In this document: positions 38,199-47,376 of the stretch, piece by piece
Layout: every line of letters begins with the position of its first letter
Position numbering within the stretch: the stretch's first letter is position 1
Source of the DNA: Polyangia bacterium
GTDB lineage: Bacteria > Myxococcota_A > Polyangia > Nannocystales > Nannocystaceae
DNA length: 64,000 nucleotides
NCBI GenBank assembly: GCA_030429545.1
Contig: JAUIFF010000005.1
Span: 186,001 to 250,000, forward strand
Reading direction: 5' to 3'
Made by a program: the position numbers and the translations under genes
The notes under the pieces: model-generated
What the model saw: the letters and a program-made list of their open reading frames with translations, nothing else
Database searches by the model: none
What the model was told of the DNA's origin: nothing

Positions 38199-38855
38199 AT
38201 GGCCAAGGCAGCACGTGGTGGTCAAGCCACCAAAAAGAAGAAGGACAAAGCCGGCTACGGGTTTCGGTTCCCCCGCGTCATGGAGGAACCAATCAACCGC
38301 CCCGCCGACTACGAACCCCGGTTGCGCAAGCGCTACCAGGAGGTCGCCCGTCCGGCCCTCAAGAAGCAGTTCGGGTACAAAAATCAGTACCAGGTTCCGC
38401 GGATCGAGAAAGTCGTTTTAAACATCGGCCTGGGCGAGGCAATCAAAACTCCTAAGCTCCTAGAGCAGGCGTTTGAGTGCCTCGGAAACATCACCGGTCA
38501 ACGCCCGGTGGTGACCCGCGCCAAAAACTCGATTGCAACCTTCAAGCTCCGCGAGGGGATGAAAATCGGTTGCATGGTCACACTTCGCAGCGAGCGTATG
38601 TGGGAGTTTTTGGAGCGCCTACTGTCGATTGCTCTCCCTCGTACTCGCGACTTTCGCGGGGTTAGCCGCAAAGCCTTCGACGGCCGTGGCAACTACACCC
38701 TGGGTATCCGCGAGGTCCTGATCTTCCCTGAAGTCGATATCGAAAAACTCGACAAGGTTCCGGGGATGAACATCTGCATCCACACTTCCGCCAACACCGA
38801 CGACGAGGGGCGTGCACTCCTCGAGCAGCTGGGAATGCCCTTCCGGCGCGCATAG
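38199..38855 (+). CDS. rplE: 50S ribosomal protein L5, N-terminally extended
   Basis: L5 contacts 5S rRNA. The family core begins near residue 40 ([21 protein letters not shown]...[16 protein letters not shown]) and ends normally, so this 218-residue form carries about 38 extra residues, the first part Lys/Gly/Ala-rich. There is a ribosome-binding spacing at the chosen ATG and no better internal ATG before the core except Met28. The next gene is rpsH, only 17 bases away, so rpsN (S14), normally here, is absent. Confidence 0.95.
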   Translation: MAKAARGGQATKKKKDKAGYGFRFPRVMEEPINRPADYEPRLRKRYQEVARPALKKQFGYKNQYQVPRIEKVVLNIGLGEAIKTPKLLEQAFECLGNITGQRPVVTRAKNSIATFKLREGMKIGCMVTLRSERMWEFLERLLSIALPRTRDFRGVSRKAFDGRGNYTLGIREVLIFPEVDIEKLDKVPGMNICIHTSANTDDEGRALLEQLGMPFRRA

Positions 38856-38872
38856 ATGGAGGCTTTGTTCTC

Positions 38873-39274
38873 ATGTCCATGACCGATCCCATCTCCGATA
38901 TGCTCACCCGGATCCGCAATGCGGTCCGTGCCCAGCATCCGAGTGTCAAAATCCCGGGCTCCAAAATGAAGCGCCACATCGCAGCAATCCTCAAACAAGA
39001 GGGTTACATCCGCGAGTGGTCTTGGACCGACGGCGTCGAACAACGCCAAGGTGAGCTCGAAGTTATTCTCAAATGGGATGGCGAAGCAAACGCCATCGAA
39101 GGCCTCAAGCGCATCAGCACCCCGGGTCAACGTCGCTACGCCCGTAGCAACGATATCCCCAAGGTCCGCAACGGCTTAGGTATCCTGATCGTCTCCACCT
39201 CGCGTGGCGTCATGACGGACCGGGCTGCCCGTAAAAACGGGGTTGGCGGCGAGCTGATCTGCAGCGTTTGGTAG
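38873..39274 (+). CDS. rpsH: 30S ribosomal protein S8
   Basis: S8 of 133 residues, a central-domain rRNA binder and, in E. coli, spc-operon repressor. It reads MTDPISDMLTRIRNAVRAQHPSV at the start and STSRGVMTDRAARKNGVGGELIC at the end. Two ATGs (38873, 38879) are possible starts. Confidence 0.98.
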   Translation: MSMTDPISDMLTRIRNAVRAQHPSVKIPGSKMKRHIAAILKQEGYIREWSWTDGVEQRQGELEVILKWDGEANAIEGLKRISTPGQRRYARSNDIPKVRNGLGILIVSTSRGVMTDRAARKNGVGGELICSVW

Positions 39275-39292
39275 CCCAAAGGAGCTTTACCG

Positions 39293-39838
39293 ATGTCCCG
39301 TATTGGAAATGCGCCAGTTACCGTCCCCAAGGGGGTGAAGGTCTCCGTCAAGGGTCAGACCATCGCCGTCAAAGGCCCCAAGGGCGACCTCAGTTTTGAT
39401 GTGCCTGCAATCATCAACTTTGAGGTCAAGGGCGACACAATCACCTTTTCCCGCAGCAGCGAAGATCGGCCGACCAAGTCGATGCACGGCATGGCCCGCG
39501 CCATGACGGCCAACATGGTCACCGGTTGCTCCACCGGGTTTACCAAGGTCCTCGAAATCGTCGGTGTCGGTTACCGTGCCGCCGTCAAGGGCCAAAAGAT
39601 CGACCTCAACCTCGGCTTTAGCCACCCGGTGAGTGTCGACCTTCCCAAGGCGGTCACCGCTTCGGTCTCGAAAGACGGCCGCACGTTGACCCTGGCCTCG
39701 GCCGACAAAGCGCTGCTTGGTCAGGTCGCCGCCGATATCCGCCGCTGGCGTCCGCCCGAGCCCTACAAGGGCAAGGGGATCCGCTACCAAGGCGAAACCA
39801 TCATCCGCAAAGAAGGCAAGGCTCGCGGCAAGAAGTAG
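39293..39838 (+). CDS. rplF: 50S ribosomal protein L6
   Basis: L6 of 181 residues, with two alpha/beta repeats. Key blocks: MSRIGNAPVTVPKGVKV, VGVGYRAAVKGQKIDLNLGFSHPV and the C-terminal PEPYKGKGIRYQGE. Standard position between rpsH and rplR. Confidence 0.98.
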   Translation: MSRIGNAPVTVPKGVKVSVKGQTIAVKGPKGDLSFDVPAIINFEVKGDTITFSRSSEDRPTKSMHGMARAMTANMVTGCSTGFTKVLEIVGVGYRAAVKGQKIDLNLGFSHPVSVDLPKAVTASVSKDGRTLTLASADKALLGQVAADIRRWRPPEPYKGKGIRYQGETIIRKEGKARGKK

Positions 39839-39858
39839 CGAGCGCGGAGCAAATCATC

Positions 39859-40215
39859 ATGGCTCACGACAAACAGCTGGTCCGTCTGCGGCGCAAACGC
39901 GGAATTCGAGTCCGTATCTCCGGTTCTGCCGAGCGTCCCCGACTCACCGTTTTCCGCAGCACCAAACACATCTACGCCCAGGTCATCGACGACAACCGTT
40001 CGGTGTCGCTGGCCTCCGCCTCCACACTCATCAAAGATGTGCGTGGGCAAGACGGCAAGAAGGTCGACAAGGCCCGGTTGGTCGGCGAGACCATCGCCAA
40101 GGCCTGCTTGGCACAGGGCATCGACAAGGTTGTGTTCGACCGCAACGGTTACATCTACCACGGGCGTATCAAGGCGCTCGCCGACGGAGCCCGCGAGGGT
40201 GGGCTCAAATTCTAG
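39859..40215 (+). CDS. rplR: 50S ribosomal protein L18
   Basis: L18 of 118 residues, binding 5S rRNA. Motifs RPRLTVFRSTKHIYAQVIDD and KVVFDRNGYIYHGRIKALADGAREGGLKF are diagnostic. Follows rplF by 20 bases. Confidence 0.98.
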   Translation: MAHDKQLVRLRRKRGIRVRISGSAERPRLTVFRSTKHIYAQVIDDNRSVSLASASTLIKDVRGQDGKKVDKARLVGETIAKACLAQGIDKVVFDRNGYIYHGRIKALADGAREGGLKF

Positions 40216-40230
40216 GTTGGAGAACCTCCG

Positions 40231-40728
40231 ATGATCGATATTGAATCACTTGGCGATCTAGTCGACCGCGTCGTCTACATCAACCGCGTTGCCAAGGTCG
40301 TCAAGGGCGGCCGTCGCTTCAGCTTTAGTGCCCTCGTTGTCGTCGGCAACGAGCGTGGCTGGGTTGGTGTCGGCTACGGCAAGGCCAAGGAGGTCCCCGA
40401 GGCCATCCGCAAGGCCAACGACCTCGCCCGCAAAAACCTGTTCCAGGTGCCGCTGTCGGGAACCACCATCCCGCATGAGGTCTTGGGGATCCACGGAGCT
40501 GGCGAAGTTTTGCTGCGCCCGGCCTCCGCCGGTACCGGTGTTATCGCCGGTGGCCCCGTCCGCGCCGTTGTCGAGTGCGCCGGGATCCACGACATCCTCA
40601 GCAAGTGCATCGGCACCAACAACCCGCAAAACGTCATCCACGCCACGGTCGACGCGCTCAAAAACCTGCGCTCGCCCGAGAGTGTGGCCCGCCGTCGCGG
40701 CCTCCCGCTGGCCGAGATTCAGGAGTAA
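40231..40728 (+). CDS. rpsE: 30S ribosomal protein S5
   Basis: S5 of 165 residues, involved in translational accuracy. The N-terminal dsRNA-binding-like domain ([31 protein letters not shown]) and C-terminal fold ([23 protein letters not shown]) are intact. Four bases before rpmD. Confidence 0.98.
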   Translation: MIDIESLGDLVDRVVYINRVAKVVKGGRRFSFSALVVVGNERGWVGVGYGKAKEVPEAIRKANDLARKNLFQVPLSGTTIPHEVLGIHGAGEVLLRPASAGTGVIAGGPVRAVVECAGIHDILSKCIGTNNPQNVIHATVDALKNLRSPESVARRRGLPLAEIQE

Positions 40729-40732
40729 AAAG

Positions 40733-40921
40733 ATGGCTCTCAAACTCAAGGTCACGCTGGTGCGCAGCCCGATCGATCGCACCAAGTCGCAAAAGGACAC
40801 CGTGCGTGGGTTGGGCCTGCGCCGCCTCAATCACTCCAAGGTGCTCGAGGACACGCCCGCCATCCGCGGCATGATCCGCAAGGTTCAGCACTTGGTCGCG
40901 GTCGAGCCGGCCGACGCCTAA
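40733..40921 (+). CDS. rpmD: 50S ribosomal protein L30
   Basis: L30 of 62 residues. The pattern [44 protein letters not shown] is typical, including the conserved GLGL turn. It starts 4 bases after rpsE and precedes rplO by 84 bases. Confidence 0.97.
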   Translation: MALKLKVTLVRSPIDRTKSQKDTVRGLGLRRLNHSKVLEDTPAIRGMIRKVQHLVAVEPADA

Positions 40922-41005
40922 ACCTGCTAGTCCACAGCGTCCAGGCGGTCTTAGCTCCTGGGCGCCGTTTTCTGTAAGCTTCCTGCCCCTACGAAAGACA
41001 TCGAA

Positions 41006-41491
41006 ATGGGTACGACACTCGAAACTCTCCAGCCCCCCGCAGGTGCCCGGCGCCGTCGCAAACGCGTCGGTCGCGGTATTGGCTCGCGGCGCGGCAAAAC
41101 CTCAACCCGCGGTCAAAAGGGTCAGATGGCCCGCAACAACTCGATGCCCGCATGGTTCGAGGGTGGCCAACTTCCGATCTGGCAACGGGTCCCCAAGCGC
41201 GGGTTTATCAACATCCACCGCGTCGAGGTGCACGGCATCAATGTCGGTCGCCTCGAGGGCGCCTACAAAGCCGGCGAAGAAGTCACCCCCGAGTCGCTGC
41301 ACGAAAAGGGCCTGGTCCCCAAAAAGGCGACGATCATCAAGTTGCTGGCCACCGGTGAGCTCACCACAGCGCTCACGATCCGGGTTCATCGGATCAGCGC
41401 CTCCGCCCGAGCCAAGGTTGAGGCAGCCGGCGGAAAAGTCGAGCTGACCCCGGTGCACAAGCCGGCCGAGGCTGAAGCCAGCGAGGGCTAG
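41006..41491 (+). CDS. rplO: 50S ribosomal protein L15
   Basis: L15 of 161 residues. Recognised by RKRVGRGIGSRRGKTSTRGQKGQ, FEGGQLPIWQRVPKRGF and the C-terminal KVEAAGGKVEL. Secretion gene secY usually follows closely; here a 453-base gap intervenes. Confidence 0.98.
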   Translation: MGTTLETLQPPAGARRRRKRVGRGIGSRRGKTSTRGQKGQMARNNSMPAWFEGGQLPIWQRVPKRGFINIHRVEVHGINVGRLEGAYKAGEEVTPESLHEKGLVPKKATIIKLLATGELTTALTIRVHRISASARAKVEAAGGKVELTPVHKPAEAEASEG

Positions 41492-41944
41492 ACCTCCAGT
41501 CACCAAAGTTTCGGCCGCGACTTGCCAATGCACGGAACTCCTGAGCGTGCTTCGCATTCGCGCCCCACAGCAACTGTGGATCTCGGTTGGAACCGAGGTG
41601 ACGCGACACTCGCCCCGACTGGGTTCAAGCGTTTTTTCACGCACACTGAAGTCATGACACCGAAAGGTGCCATGGCTTTGTCGCGACCGTGGGTTCCGGC
41701 ACAAACCTGCAATTTTTCAACGATAGGCACGCGTAAACCCGGGGCTGGCGGCCTCGTTGCAACGTCGAGACACGGCATACTGGGCCAAACAGTGCGAAAT
41801 ATCTCCGGCGAGCAGCCGACGACAGCGTCAGCTTGCGGTACAACCGGGCAAATCACCAACCTTCGGCTGCAACCTAGCCGACGCGACGGGCCCCTATTGG
41901 CCCGTCAGACACGTCGCATGGGCAGGCAAGCTGTGTAGGGACCG
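41492..41944. other. Unusually long rplO-secY spacer
   Basis: A 453-base gap where most bacteria have a few bases. A 138-codon frame (41522-41938) crosses it, but its product is Thr/Arg/Gly-rich with no family features, so I do not call a gene. I see no terminator after rplO. The gap may hold a separate promoter for secY. Confidence 0.55.
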
Positions 41945-43255
41945 ATGGGCGTCATACTCAACATTTTTAAACTTCCCGAGCTGCGCAACCGGGTGCTTTA
42001 CACCCTGATGATGCTCGCCATCTATCGGTTTGGCGTTTTTGTCGCCTGTCCCGGTGTCGACCGCACCGTGATGGAGGACATCGTCAACCAAGGTGCCGGC
42101 GGGTTTTTGGGCTACCTCAACATGTTCACCGGCGGCGCCCTGACAAACGTCTCGGTGTTTGCCCTCGGCATCATGCCGTACATCAGCGCGAGCATCATTA
42201 TGCAGCTGATGACCGCCGTGATTCCGCGGCTCGAGCAGCTCAGTAAAGAAGGCGAAAGCGGCCGGCGCAAGATCAACCAGTACAGCCGTTACGGCACCGT
42301 GGGCCTAGCTGCCATCCAGGGCTACTTTATGGCCACCTGGCTCGAGGCGCAAAACGCCGGCGGCCAACGCCTGGTGCTCGACCCCGGCTTGCCGTTTGAG
42401 TTGATGACCGTCCTAACATTGGTTGCAGGTACATGCTTCCTAATGTGGCTCGGCGAACAGATCACCGAAAAGGGGATCGGCAACGGTATCTCATTGCTGA
42501 TCTTCGCCGGCATCATTGCCGACTTGCCAGGTGCGCTCTACCAGCTGTGGAATAAGGTCCAGGACGACCCCGAGAACTTCGGACCGCTGCAGTTGACCCT
42601 GTTGTTGATTTTGGTGATTGCGGTGATTGCCTTCGTGGTGGTCATGGAACGCGGCCAACGCAGGATCCGTGTGCAGTACGCCAAACGTGTGGTCGGCCGC
42701 CAGATGTTCGGCGGCTCGGCAAACTACCTGCCCCTGCGGATCAACAGCGCCGGCGTTATCCCACCGATCTTCGCCAGCTCGATCCTGATGTTCCCCAACC
42801 AGATCGCAAGTATGACCTCCAATACATACTTGCAGTCGATGGCCGCGGCCCTGCGTTACGACGGCTGGCTGTACATCACCGTCTACGTCGCGCTCAACAT
42901 CTTCTTCACGTTCTTCTACACGGCGTTGCAGTTCAATCCGGTCGATGTCGCCGACAACCTGAAAAAACAAAACGCGTCGATCCCGGGGATTCGCCCAGGC
43001 AAGCGGACAGCCGAGTACATCGAGTTCATCCTTACTCGCCTGACCTTCGCCGGTGCTTGGTACATCTCCGCGGTCTGTGTGCTGCCGACCTTCTTGCAGA
43101 CCAAGTTCAACGTGCCGTTTTACTACGGTGGCACCTCGCTGCTCATCGTCGTAGGCGTCGCGCTGGATACGGCACAGCAAATCGAGAGCCACTTGGTGAC
43201 GAGGAGCTACGAGGGCTTTGCCGGCCCGACTTCGCGGCGTCGTAGCCGGAAGTAG
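41945..43255 (+). CDS. secY: Preprotein translocase subunit SecY
   Basis: SecY forms the protein-conducting channel in the inner membrane. The 436-residue protein has about ten hydrophobic segments, starting [21 protein letters not shown], with the plug/TM2 region ([28 protein letters not shown]) and the conserved cytosolic loops ([29 protein letters not shown]). It is followed at once by a strong terminator; adk and map, the usual next genes, are absent. Confidence 0.98.
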   Translation: MGVILNIFKLPELRNRVLYTLMMLAIYRFGVFVACPGVDRTVMEDIVNQGAGGFLGYLNMFTGGALTNVSVFALGIMPYISASIIMQLMTAVIPRLEQLSKEGESGRRKINQYSRYGTVGLAAIQGYFMATWLEAQNAGGQRLVLDPGLPFELMTVLTLVAGTCFLMWLGEQITEKGIGNGISLLIFAGIIADLPGALYQLWNKVQDDPENFGPLQLTLLLILVIAVIAFVVVMERGQRRIRVQYAKRVVGRQMFGGSANYLPLRINSAGVIPPIFASSILMFPNQIASMTSNTYLQSMAAALRYDGWLYITVYVALNIFFTFFYTALQFNPVDVADNLKKQNASIPGIRPGKRTAEYIEFILTRLTFAGAWYISAVCVLPTFLQTKFNVPFYYGGTSLLIVVGVALDTAQQIESHLVTRSYEGFAGPTSRRRSRK

Positions 43256-43273
43256 GACAGCGACCTCGAAACG

Positions 43274-43305
43274 ACGCCATCGGGTGAAGCACCCGATGGC
43301 GTTTT
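43274..43305 (+). terminator. Terminator after secY
   Basis: A perfect 13-base stem, 43274-43286 pairing with 43290-43302, with an AAG loop and a TTTCATTT tail, 19 bases past the secY stop codon. It ends the spc operon. Confidence 0.93.
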
Positions 43306-43315
43306 CATTTAATGA

Positions 43316-43965
43316 TTCGCGCGGGTTCGAAGTGTCAACCGGGCTCGAAGGGACACCGCGACTCGAAGTGTCACCGGGGCCGCCACGGGCTCGAAGTGTC
43401 ACGACGGGCTCGAAGTGTCACTCGAAGTGCGCGAGGCTCGAAGGGCTCGAGGTACGCGAGGTCGAAGTTACCGAGGTCGAAAGTAGCGGCGAAGTGTCAC
43501 GGCGGGCTCGCTCGAAGTGCGCGAGGTCGAAGTTACCGAGGTCGAAAGTAGCAGCGTAGTGTCACGGCGGGCTCGCTCGAAGTGCGCGAGGTCGAAGTTA
43601 CGGAGCTCGAAAGTAGCGGCGAAGTGTTTCGGCGGCTCGAAGTTACCGAGGTCGCAAGGTAGCGGCAAATCGCTCGCTCGCGGCTCGAAGTGAACGGTGG
43701 CGGTCTCGAACACCGCGGGCTCGAATGGTAGGGGTCGCCGAGAGTTTGAGTTGTCACCGTGGCCGCGAGTTCGAAGTGTCACCGCGAGGTCAAAGTGTTT
43801 GCTGCGTTGCACGAGCTCGAATTGTCACCGCGTGTTACCGCAGCTCGAGCGAAGTATTGCCGCGGCCTCGACGGTGGGCTCGATGGGGTCGAACGGGTCG
43901 AAGTGTTACCGCGAGGTCGCGGTCACTCGGGTTCGCAGTTCGAGGTCGAAGTGTTGCGAGCTCAA
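43316..43965. repeat. TCGA-rich degenerate repeat array
   Basis: About 650 bases built from variants of (G)CTCGAAGTGTCACCG and GAGGTCGAAGTTACCG. Inside it a unit of about 65 bases, beginning GTCACGGCGGGCTCGCTCGA at 43496 and again at 43561, is tandemly repeated two to three times (about 43431-43625) with few differences. The unit is rich in TCGA and has no stable reading frame. No spacer/repeat alternation of the CRISPR type is seen. It fills the gap between secY and the convergent lipoprotein gene. Confidence 0.85.
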
Positions 43966-44237
43966 CAGTTCCCCCGCCCGGCGCGTCCGTGCTCCCACGA
44001 GCCATCGACGCACTCGGCAAACTCGTACCCCGAGCACGGATCTGCATCTGGGGCACAGTATGCATCCTCCTCACACGGGCTTCCTTCTGGGGGCAACTCG
44101 TCGCCACATGGCACGGTCTCGACTTCGCCCGTTTCTGAGGTGGTGTCAGAGTCGGTGGCGCCCTCGGGGCCGCTATCACACCCGGCGGCGAGGCAAAACG
44201 CGATAACGATACAACTGAAGTATTTTGCTAAGTCCAT
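43962..44237 (-). CDS. Small lipoprotein, cysteine-rich
   Basis: A 91-residue predicted lipoprotein: a hydrophobic signal segment ends in lipobox LAAGC (Cys20), then a Thr/Ser/Glu/Asp-rich linker, then a compact domain with six cysteines (from about residue 44, starting with VPCGDELPPEGSPC). The upstream in-frame start at 44393 would add 52 basic residues before the signal peptide and is unlikely. Disulfide-bonded surface protein; no named family recognised. It is divergent from the di-heme oxidoreductase gene. Confidence 0.65.
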   Translation of the reverse strand: MDLAKYFSCIVIAFCLAAGCDSGPEGATDSDTTSETGEVETVPCGDELPPEGSPCEEDAYCAPDADPCSGYEFAECVDGSWEHGRAGRGNC

Positions 44238-44612
44238 ACCCTGTCGGTTGCCGCCCCCAACTTTGTGGTTCCCGGGCGTGGTTAGATAGCTCCTACTCTG
44301 TAGGGGAACCTGCTGCTCGGACTCCCTGCGCATCTTGCGAACTAGTGAGTCAACGCGCTTACGTCGTTTTGCGGCGCAAGTTTTTCGACTCAACGTTTGC
44401 GGGGGGCAGACCCCACAGTTATTGGGCGGTCACTTCCACGATCGTGGGAGGTCGTCACCGTAGCCCGCTTTTTCGTGGGGTAAAAAACCCTCTCGGGTGT
44501 TGTAGGCAGATATCGCCGATTGAGAAAATTACATGTTGATACAATGAAATCACAACACGCAGGCTGCGATCCCGCTAAGCTTTTTTTGCTCGCATAGGAG
44601 CAGGAGGTTGTG
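44238..44612. other. Divergent promoter region between the small lipoprotein and the di-heme gene
   Basis: About 375 bases of relatively AT-rich sequence. It contains TGTTGATACA (44534-44543), a variant of the window-wide palindrome, and TACAAT at 44540-44545, which could be a -10 element, although no -35 with good spacing is visible. A strong ribosome binding site AGGAGG (44602-44607) serves the next gene. Confidence 0.5.
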
Positions 44613-46289
44613 ATGTCGGTTTCGTTGTATATGCGTTTACCAGGAACGTTGGGTTTTGCGGTTGCCTGTAGTTTTCTAGCCATAGCATTGGCGTGTGACT
44701 CCGACACCAGCGCAGACTTTGATGAGTCGCCGGTGTCGTTTCGAGATCAGGACGACGATGACGATGACGACGACGAGAACCAGTACGGCCCTGTCGTTAT
44801 CGGAAGCGAGGTTGCAATCGCCCAACATCTCGAAGACGGCGATGAGTTCGATTTGCCACTAAAGGATGTCCTGAGCCACGGAGAAGCACTTGTAGCGGCA
44901 CAGTGGACGCCCCAGGAAGGTGGCGGACGCCCCCTCACCAAGGGCACGGGCGCGCCGTTGACCGATCCGTTTTCGCCGCTGGTGTTTCCCCGCAACTTTA
45001 ACCGTGTATCTGCACCCGATGCCAACAGTTGCGCTGGCTGTCACAATGCTCCATTTGGAATTGTCGGCGGAGGTGGGGACATTGTCGCCAACGTGTTTGT
45101 CCTCGGGCATCGGTTCGACTTTGCCACCTTTGACCACTCGGATACCACGCCGGTGCGCGGGGCCGTCGACGAGCTGGGCGAATTTGTGACACTACAATCA
45201 ATTGCCAACGAGCGGGCGACCCTGGGCATGTTTGGCTCGGGTTATATCGAAATGCTGGCCCGGCAAATGACCGCCGATTTGCAGGCGCAACGCGACAGTC
45301 TGGGCCCCGGCCAAAGTGTGCTCCTGAGCAGTAAGGGCGTAGACTTTGGCACTTTGGCGCGCAACCCCGACGGGACCTGGGTAACCGGTGACGTCGAGGG
45401 TCTGCCTCCGCCCAGCATCGCAACGGGTGGCGCCGACGACCCACCGAACCTCCTGATCCGTCCGTTTCACCAGGCCGGTGCGGTGATTTCGTTGCGCCAG
45501 TTCACCAACAACGCCATGAACCACCACCACGGGATGCAGTCGACCGAACGGTTTGGCTTTGACACCGACCCCGACGGCGATGGGTTTACCAACGAACTTT
45601 CGGTGGCCGACATCACTGCCGCGTCGCTGTTTCAAGCCGCGATGGCGGTGCCGGGGCGGGTGATTCCCGACCATCCCGAAGTCGAGGCCGCGGTCGCCCT
45701 GGGCGAGCAACGGTTTGAGGAAATCGGGTGTGCCGACTGCCATGTCCCGGCCTTGCCCCTCGATGACGATGGCTGGGTGTTCACCGAGCCCAATCCCTAC
45801 AACCCCGCGGGCAATCTCCAGGTGGGTGAAACAGACACATTTGAGCTCGATCTCAATGACAAAAAGTTACCGCGGCCGCGGCTCAAAAAGTCTGGCGGTG
45901 TCACCTGGGTTCCGGCGTTTACCGACCTCAAACTCCACGACATCACCAGTGGCGAGGACGATCCCAACCGCGAGGGCCTCAACATGCATCACCCCGCTGG
46001 CTCCGACGAGTTCGCCGGGGGCAACAGCGAGTTTTTGACCAAAAAACTGTGGGGGTCGGCCAACGAGATGCCGTATTTCCACCACGGGAAGTTCGCCACC
46101 ATGCGCGAGGCGGTGCTGGCCCACGCCGGCGAAGCGTTGGCGCAACGGGAGGCTTTTGAGGCCCTGCCCGACGACGAGCAAAACGCCATCATTGAGTTTC
46201 TCAAAACCCTGCAGGTGCTGCCGCCCGGGACCAAGCACCGCATTGTCAACGAGCGCTACAAAAAGAAGAACTGGTCAGGAATGTTGTAA
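44613..46289 (+). CDS. Di-heme c-type cytochrome lipoprotein (DUF1111-like thiol oxidoreductase/peroxidase family)
   Basis: This 558-residue exported protein has a signal peptide with lipobox-like LALAC and an Asp tract (eight consecutive Asp residues). Two heme-attachment motifs are present: CAGCH at 140-144 and CADCH at 373-377. The architecture, with a first heme in NSCAGCHNAPFG and conserved FRxxPL-like and HHxxGMQS segments, matches the di-heme DUF1111 family (putative peroxidases often beside imelysin genes). A role in periplasmic electron transfer or peroxide handling is inferred. The ATG at 44613 is 5 bases after AGGAGG; a GTG at 44610 is the alternative. Confidence 0.85.
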   Translation: MSVSLYMRLPGTLGFAVACSFLAIALACDSDTSADFDESPVSFRDQDDDDDDDDENQYGPVVIGSEVAIAQHLEDGDEFDLPLKDVLSHGEALVAAQWTPQEGGGRPLTKGTGAPLTDPFSPLVFPRNFNRVSAPDANSCAGCHNAPFGIVGGGGDIVANVFVLGHRFDFATFDHSDTTPVRGAVDELGEFVTLQSIANERATLGMFGSGYIEMLARQMTADLQAQRDSLGPGQSVLLSSKGVDFGTLARNPDGTWVTGDVEGLPPPSIATGGADDPPNLLIRPFHQAGAVISLRQFTNNAMNHHHGMQSTERFGFDTDPDGDGFTNELSVADITAASLFQAAMAVPGRVIPDHPEVEAAVALGEQRFEEIGCADCHVPALPLDDDGWVFTEPNPYNPAGNLQVGETDTFELDLNDKKLPRPRLKKSGGVTWVPAFTDLKLHDITSGEDDPNREGLNMHHPAGSDEFAGGNSEFLTKKLWGSANEMPYFHHGKFATMREAVLAHAGEALAQREAFEALPDDEQNAIIEFLKTLQVLPPGTKHRIVNERYKKKNWSGML

Positions 46290-46294
46290 GTGCA

Positions 46295-46334
46295 AAAATA
46301 TTCGAATCGCCTCCTGAAACCCGGAGGCGATTCA
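46295..46334 (-). terminator. Stem-loop terminator between convergent genes
   Basis: An 11-base perfect stem, GAATCGCCTCC (46305-46315) with GGAGGCGATTC (46324-46334). Read on the minus strand it is followed by AATATTTTT, so it should terminate the minus-strand gene; on the plus strand there is no T-run, yet it may also block read-through from the di-heme gene. Confidence 0.75.
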
Positions 46335-46475
46335 AATCGGTCGTGTCGTCAGTCGTGCCTAGTTGCGTCTACTCAACCGGCAACACCTGCGTCGAACATG
46401 TCCATAAGCTCGGTCGGGTTCCGGTGTAGGTCGCGGTAACCGACGACGGTTCGTCTCGGTAGCAGCTTCGGTTGC

Positions 46476-46865
46476 CTACTCGTCCTCATAAGGTGCATAT
46501 ACAGTGATTACCAACTCGGCATCCAACGCCGCGATCGCGGTCAACGTCGCCGGTGAGCAGGCCCCGTGCCAGCGCGTCGGCTGTTCGCCGGCCTGAATCC
46601 CGATGTCAAACGTGCGCCCCTTGAGGTTGGCAAATCGCGTCGCCAGCTCGGGGGGCAGGCTTTGGATGCAGCGTAAAAACTCCCGCAGGGTCGCTTCGAT
46701 CGTCAGGCACTGTGCACCGACTTCGAGGGTGAGGATCCATCCCTCGGGTGCTTCGCCATGGTGCATGATATGGACGTTATCGCCCCAGGCCGCGATGAAG
46801 TCGTCGAGTGGTTTGTCGCTTCGCAGGTCGAGGTCGACATTGAGGAAATTGGTGTGGGTCGTCAC
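46476..46865 (-). CDS. Hypothetical small protein
   Basis: A compact soluble protein of 129 residues from a GTG at 46865 (an upstream TTG at 46925 would add 20 residues). It begins with strand-like TNFLNVDLDL, contains WGDNVHIMHHG and a middle WILTLEVG strand, and ends in an acidic tail (APYEDE). No signal peptide or membrane segment. The fold may be an alpha/beta sandwich such as those of small immunity or regulatory proteins, but I do not recognise a family. It carries a TGYANNTRCA copy near its 3' end (46494-46503). Confidence 0.6.
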   Translation of the reverse strand: MTTHTNFLNVDLDLRSDKPLDDFIAAWGDNVHIMHHGEAPEGWILTLEVGAQCLTIEATLREFLRCIQSLPPELATRFANLKGRTFDIGIQAGEQPTRWHGACSPATLTAIAALDAELVITVYAPYEDE

Positions 46866-47111
46866 GGTTTGTCCGAGTATTGGCTTTGTTGGCTGACCGC
46901 TGATTTGCCCTCGGGCGCAGCGCAATCGGCTCTATAGATGGGAGATCTACCAGTTGCTGTGCCTGCCGAGTGTGACTGCTGTGCAACACGGGCCGGTATT
47001 CCCGCGAGATGTGCACTCCCCGCGAAAAGCTGCCGGGTAACCTCACAAACGCCGACATCTCACCGGCTGGGTTTAGGGGCGGACTTGTGGCAGGTTCCCG
47101 GGCTCAAAGCG

Positions 47112-47342
47112 ATGAATCGCGCGGATCCCCAATTGTTCGAAGCGACGGTGGTGGCTGAGTTGCCCCAGCAACTGTTTCGCCTCGAAGCTTGCGAGCCCTC
47201 GGCTCAAAAGTTGACCGCCGGTCTCTCCCCAGAGGCCCGCCGGTTGGGATTACGTGCGCAAATCAGGACGGGGCAACGTGTGCTGGTCCGCCGGGCCAGT
47301 CTCGATCCAGGTCGCGGCGTCATTACTGGGGTTTGCCCCTAA
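47112..47342 (+). CDS. infA: Divergent translation initiation factor IF-1
   Basis: Position (immediately before rpmJ-rpsM-rpsK) and pattern identify this 76-residue protein as IF-1-like. FEATVVAELPQQLFRLE aligns with the IF-1 start (GTVLETLPNTMFRVE in E. coli) and the C-terminal IRTGQRVLVRRASLDPGRGVITG aligns with [21 protein letters not shown]. The central OB-fold segment that normally reads AHISGKMRxNYI is replaced by a longer unrelated stretch (LTAGLSPEARRLGLRAQ). The ATG at 47112 gives near-normal length; the frame is open further upstream. It may be a second, specialised IF-1 or a diverged sole copy. Confidence 0.75.
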   Translation: MNRADPQLFEATVVAELPQQLFRLEACEPSAQKLTAGLSPEARRLGLRAQIRTGQRVLVRRASLDPGRGVITGVCP

Positions 47343-47376
47343 CGACATCTTCCGCGGCTAGCAAAGGCAGACGACT

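Noticed and set aside
41522..41938. 138-codon plus-strand frame between rplO and secY
   Set aside because: No similarity, low-complexity Thr/Gly/Arg composition and poor codon pattern compared with neighbours.
43316..43965. CRISPR array at the TCGA-rich repeats
   Set aside because: Repeats are degenerate and contiguous with no uniform spacers, and no cas genes are present.
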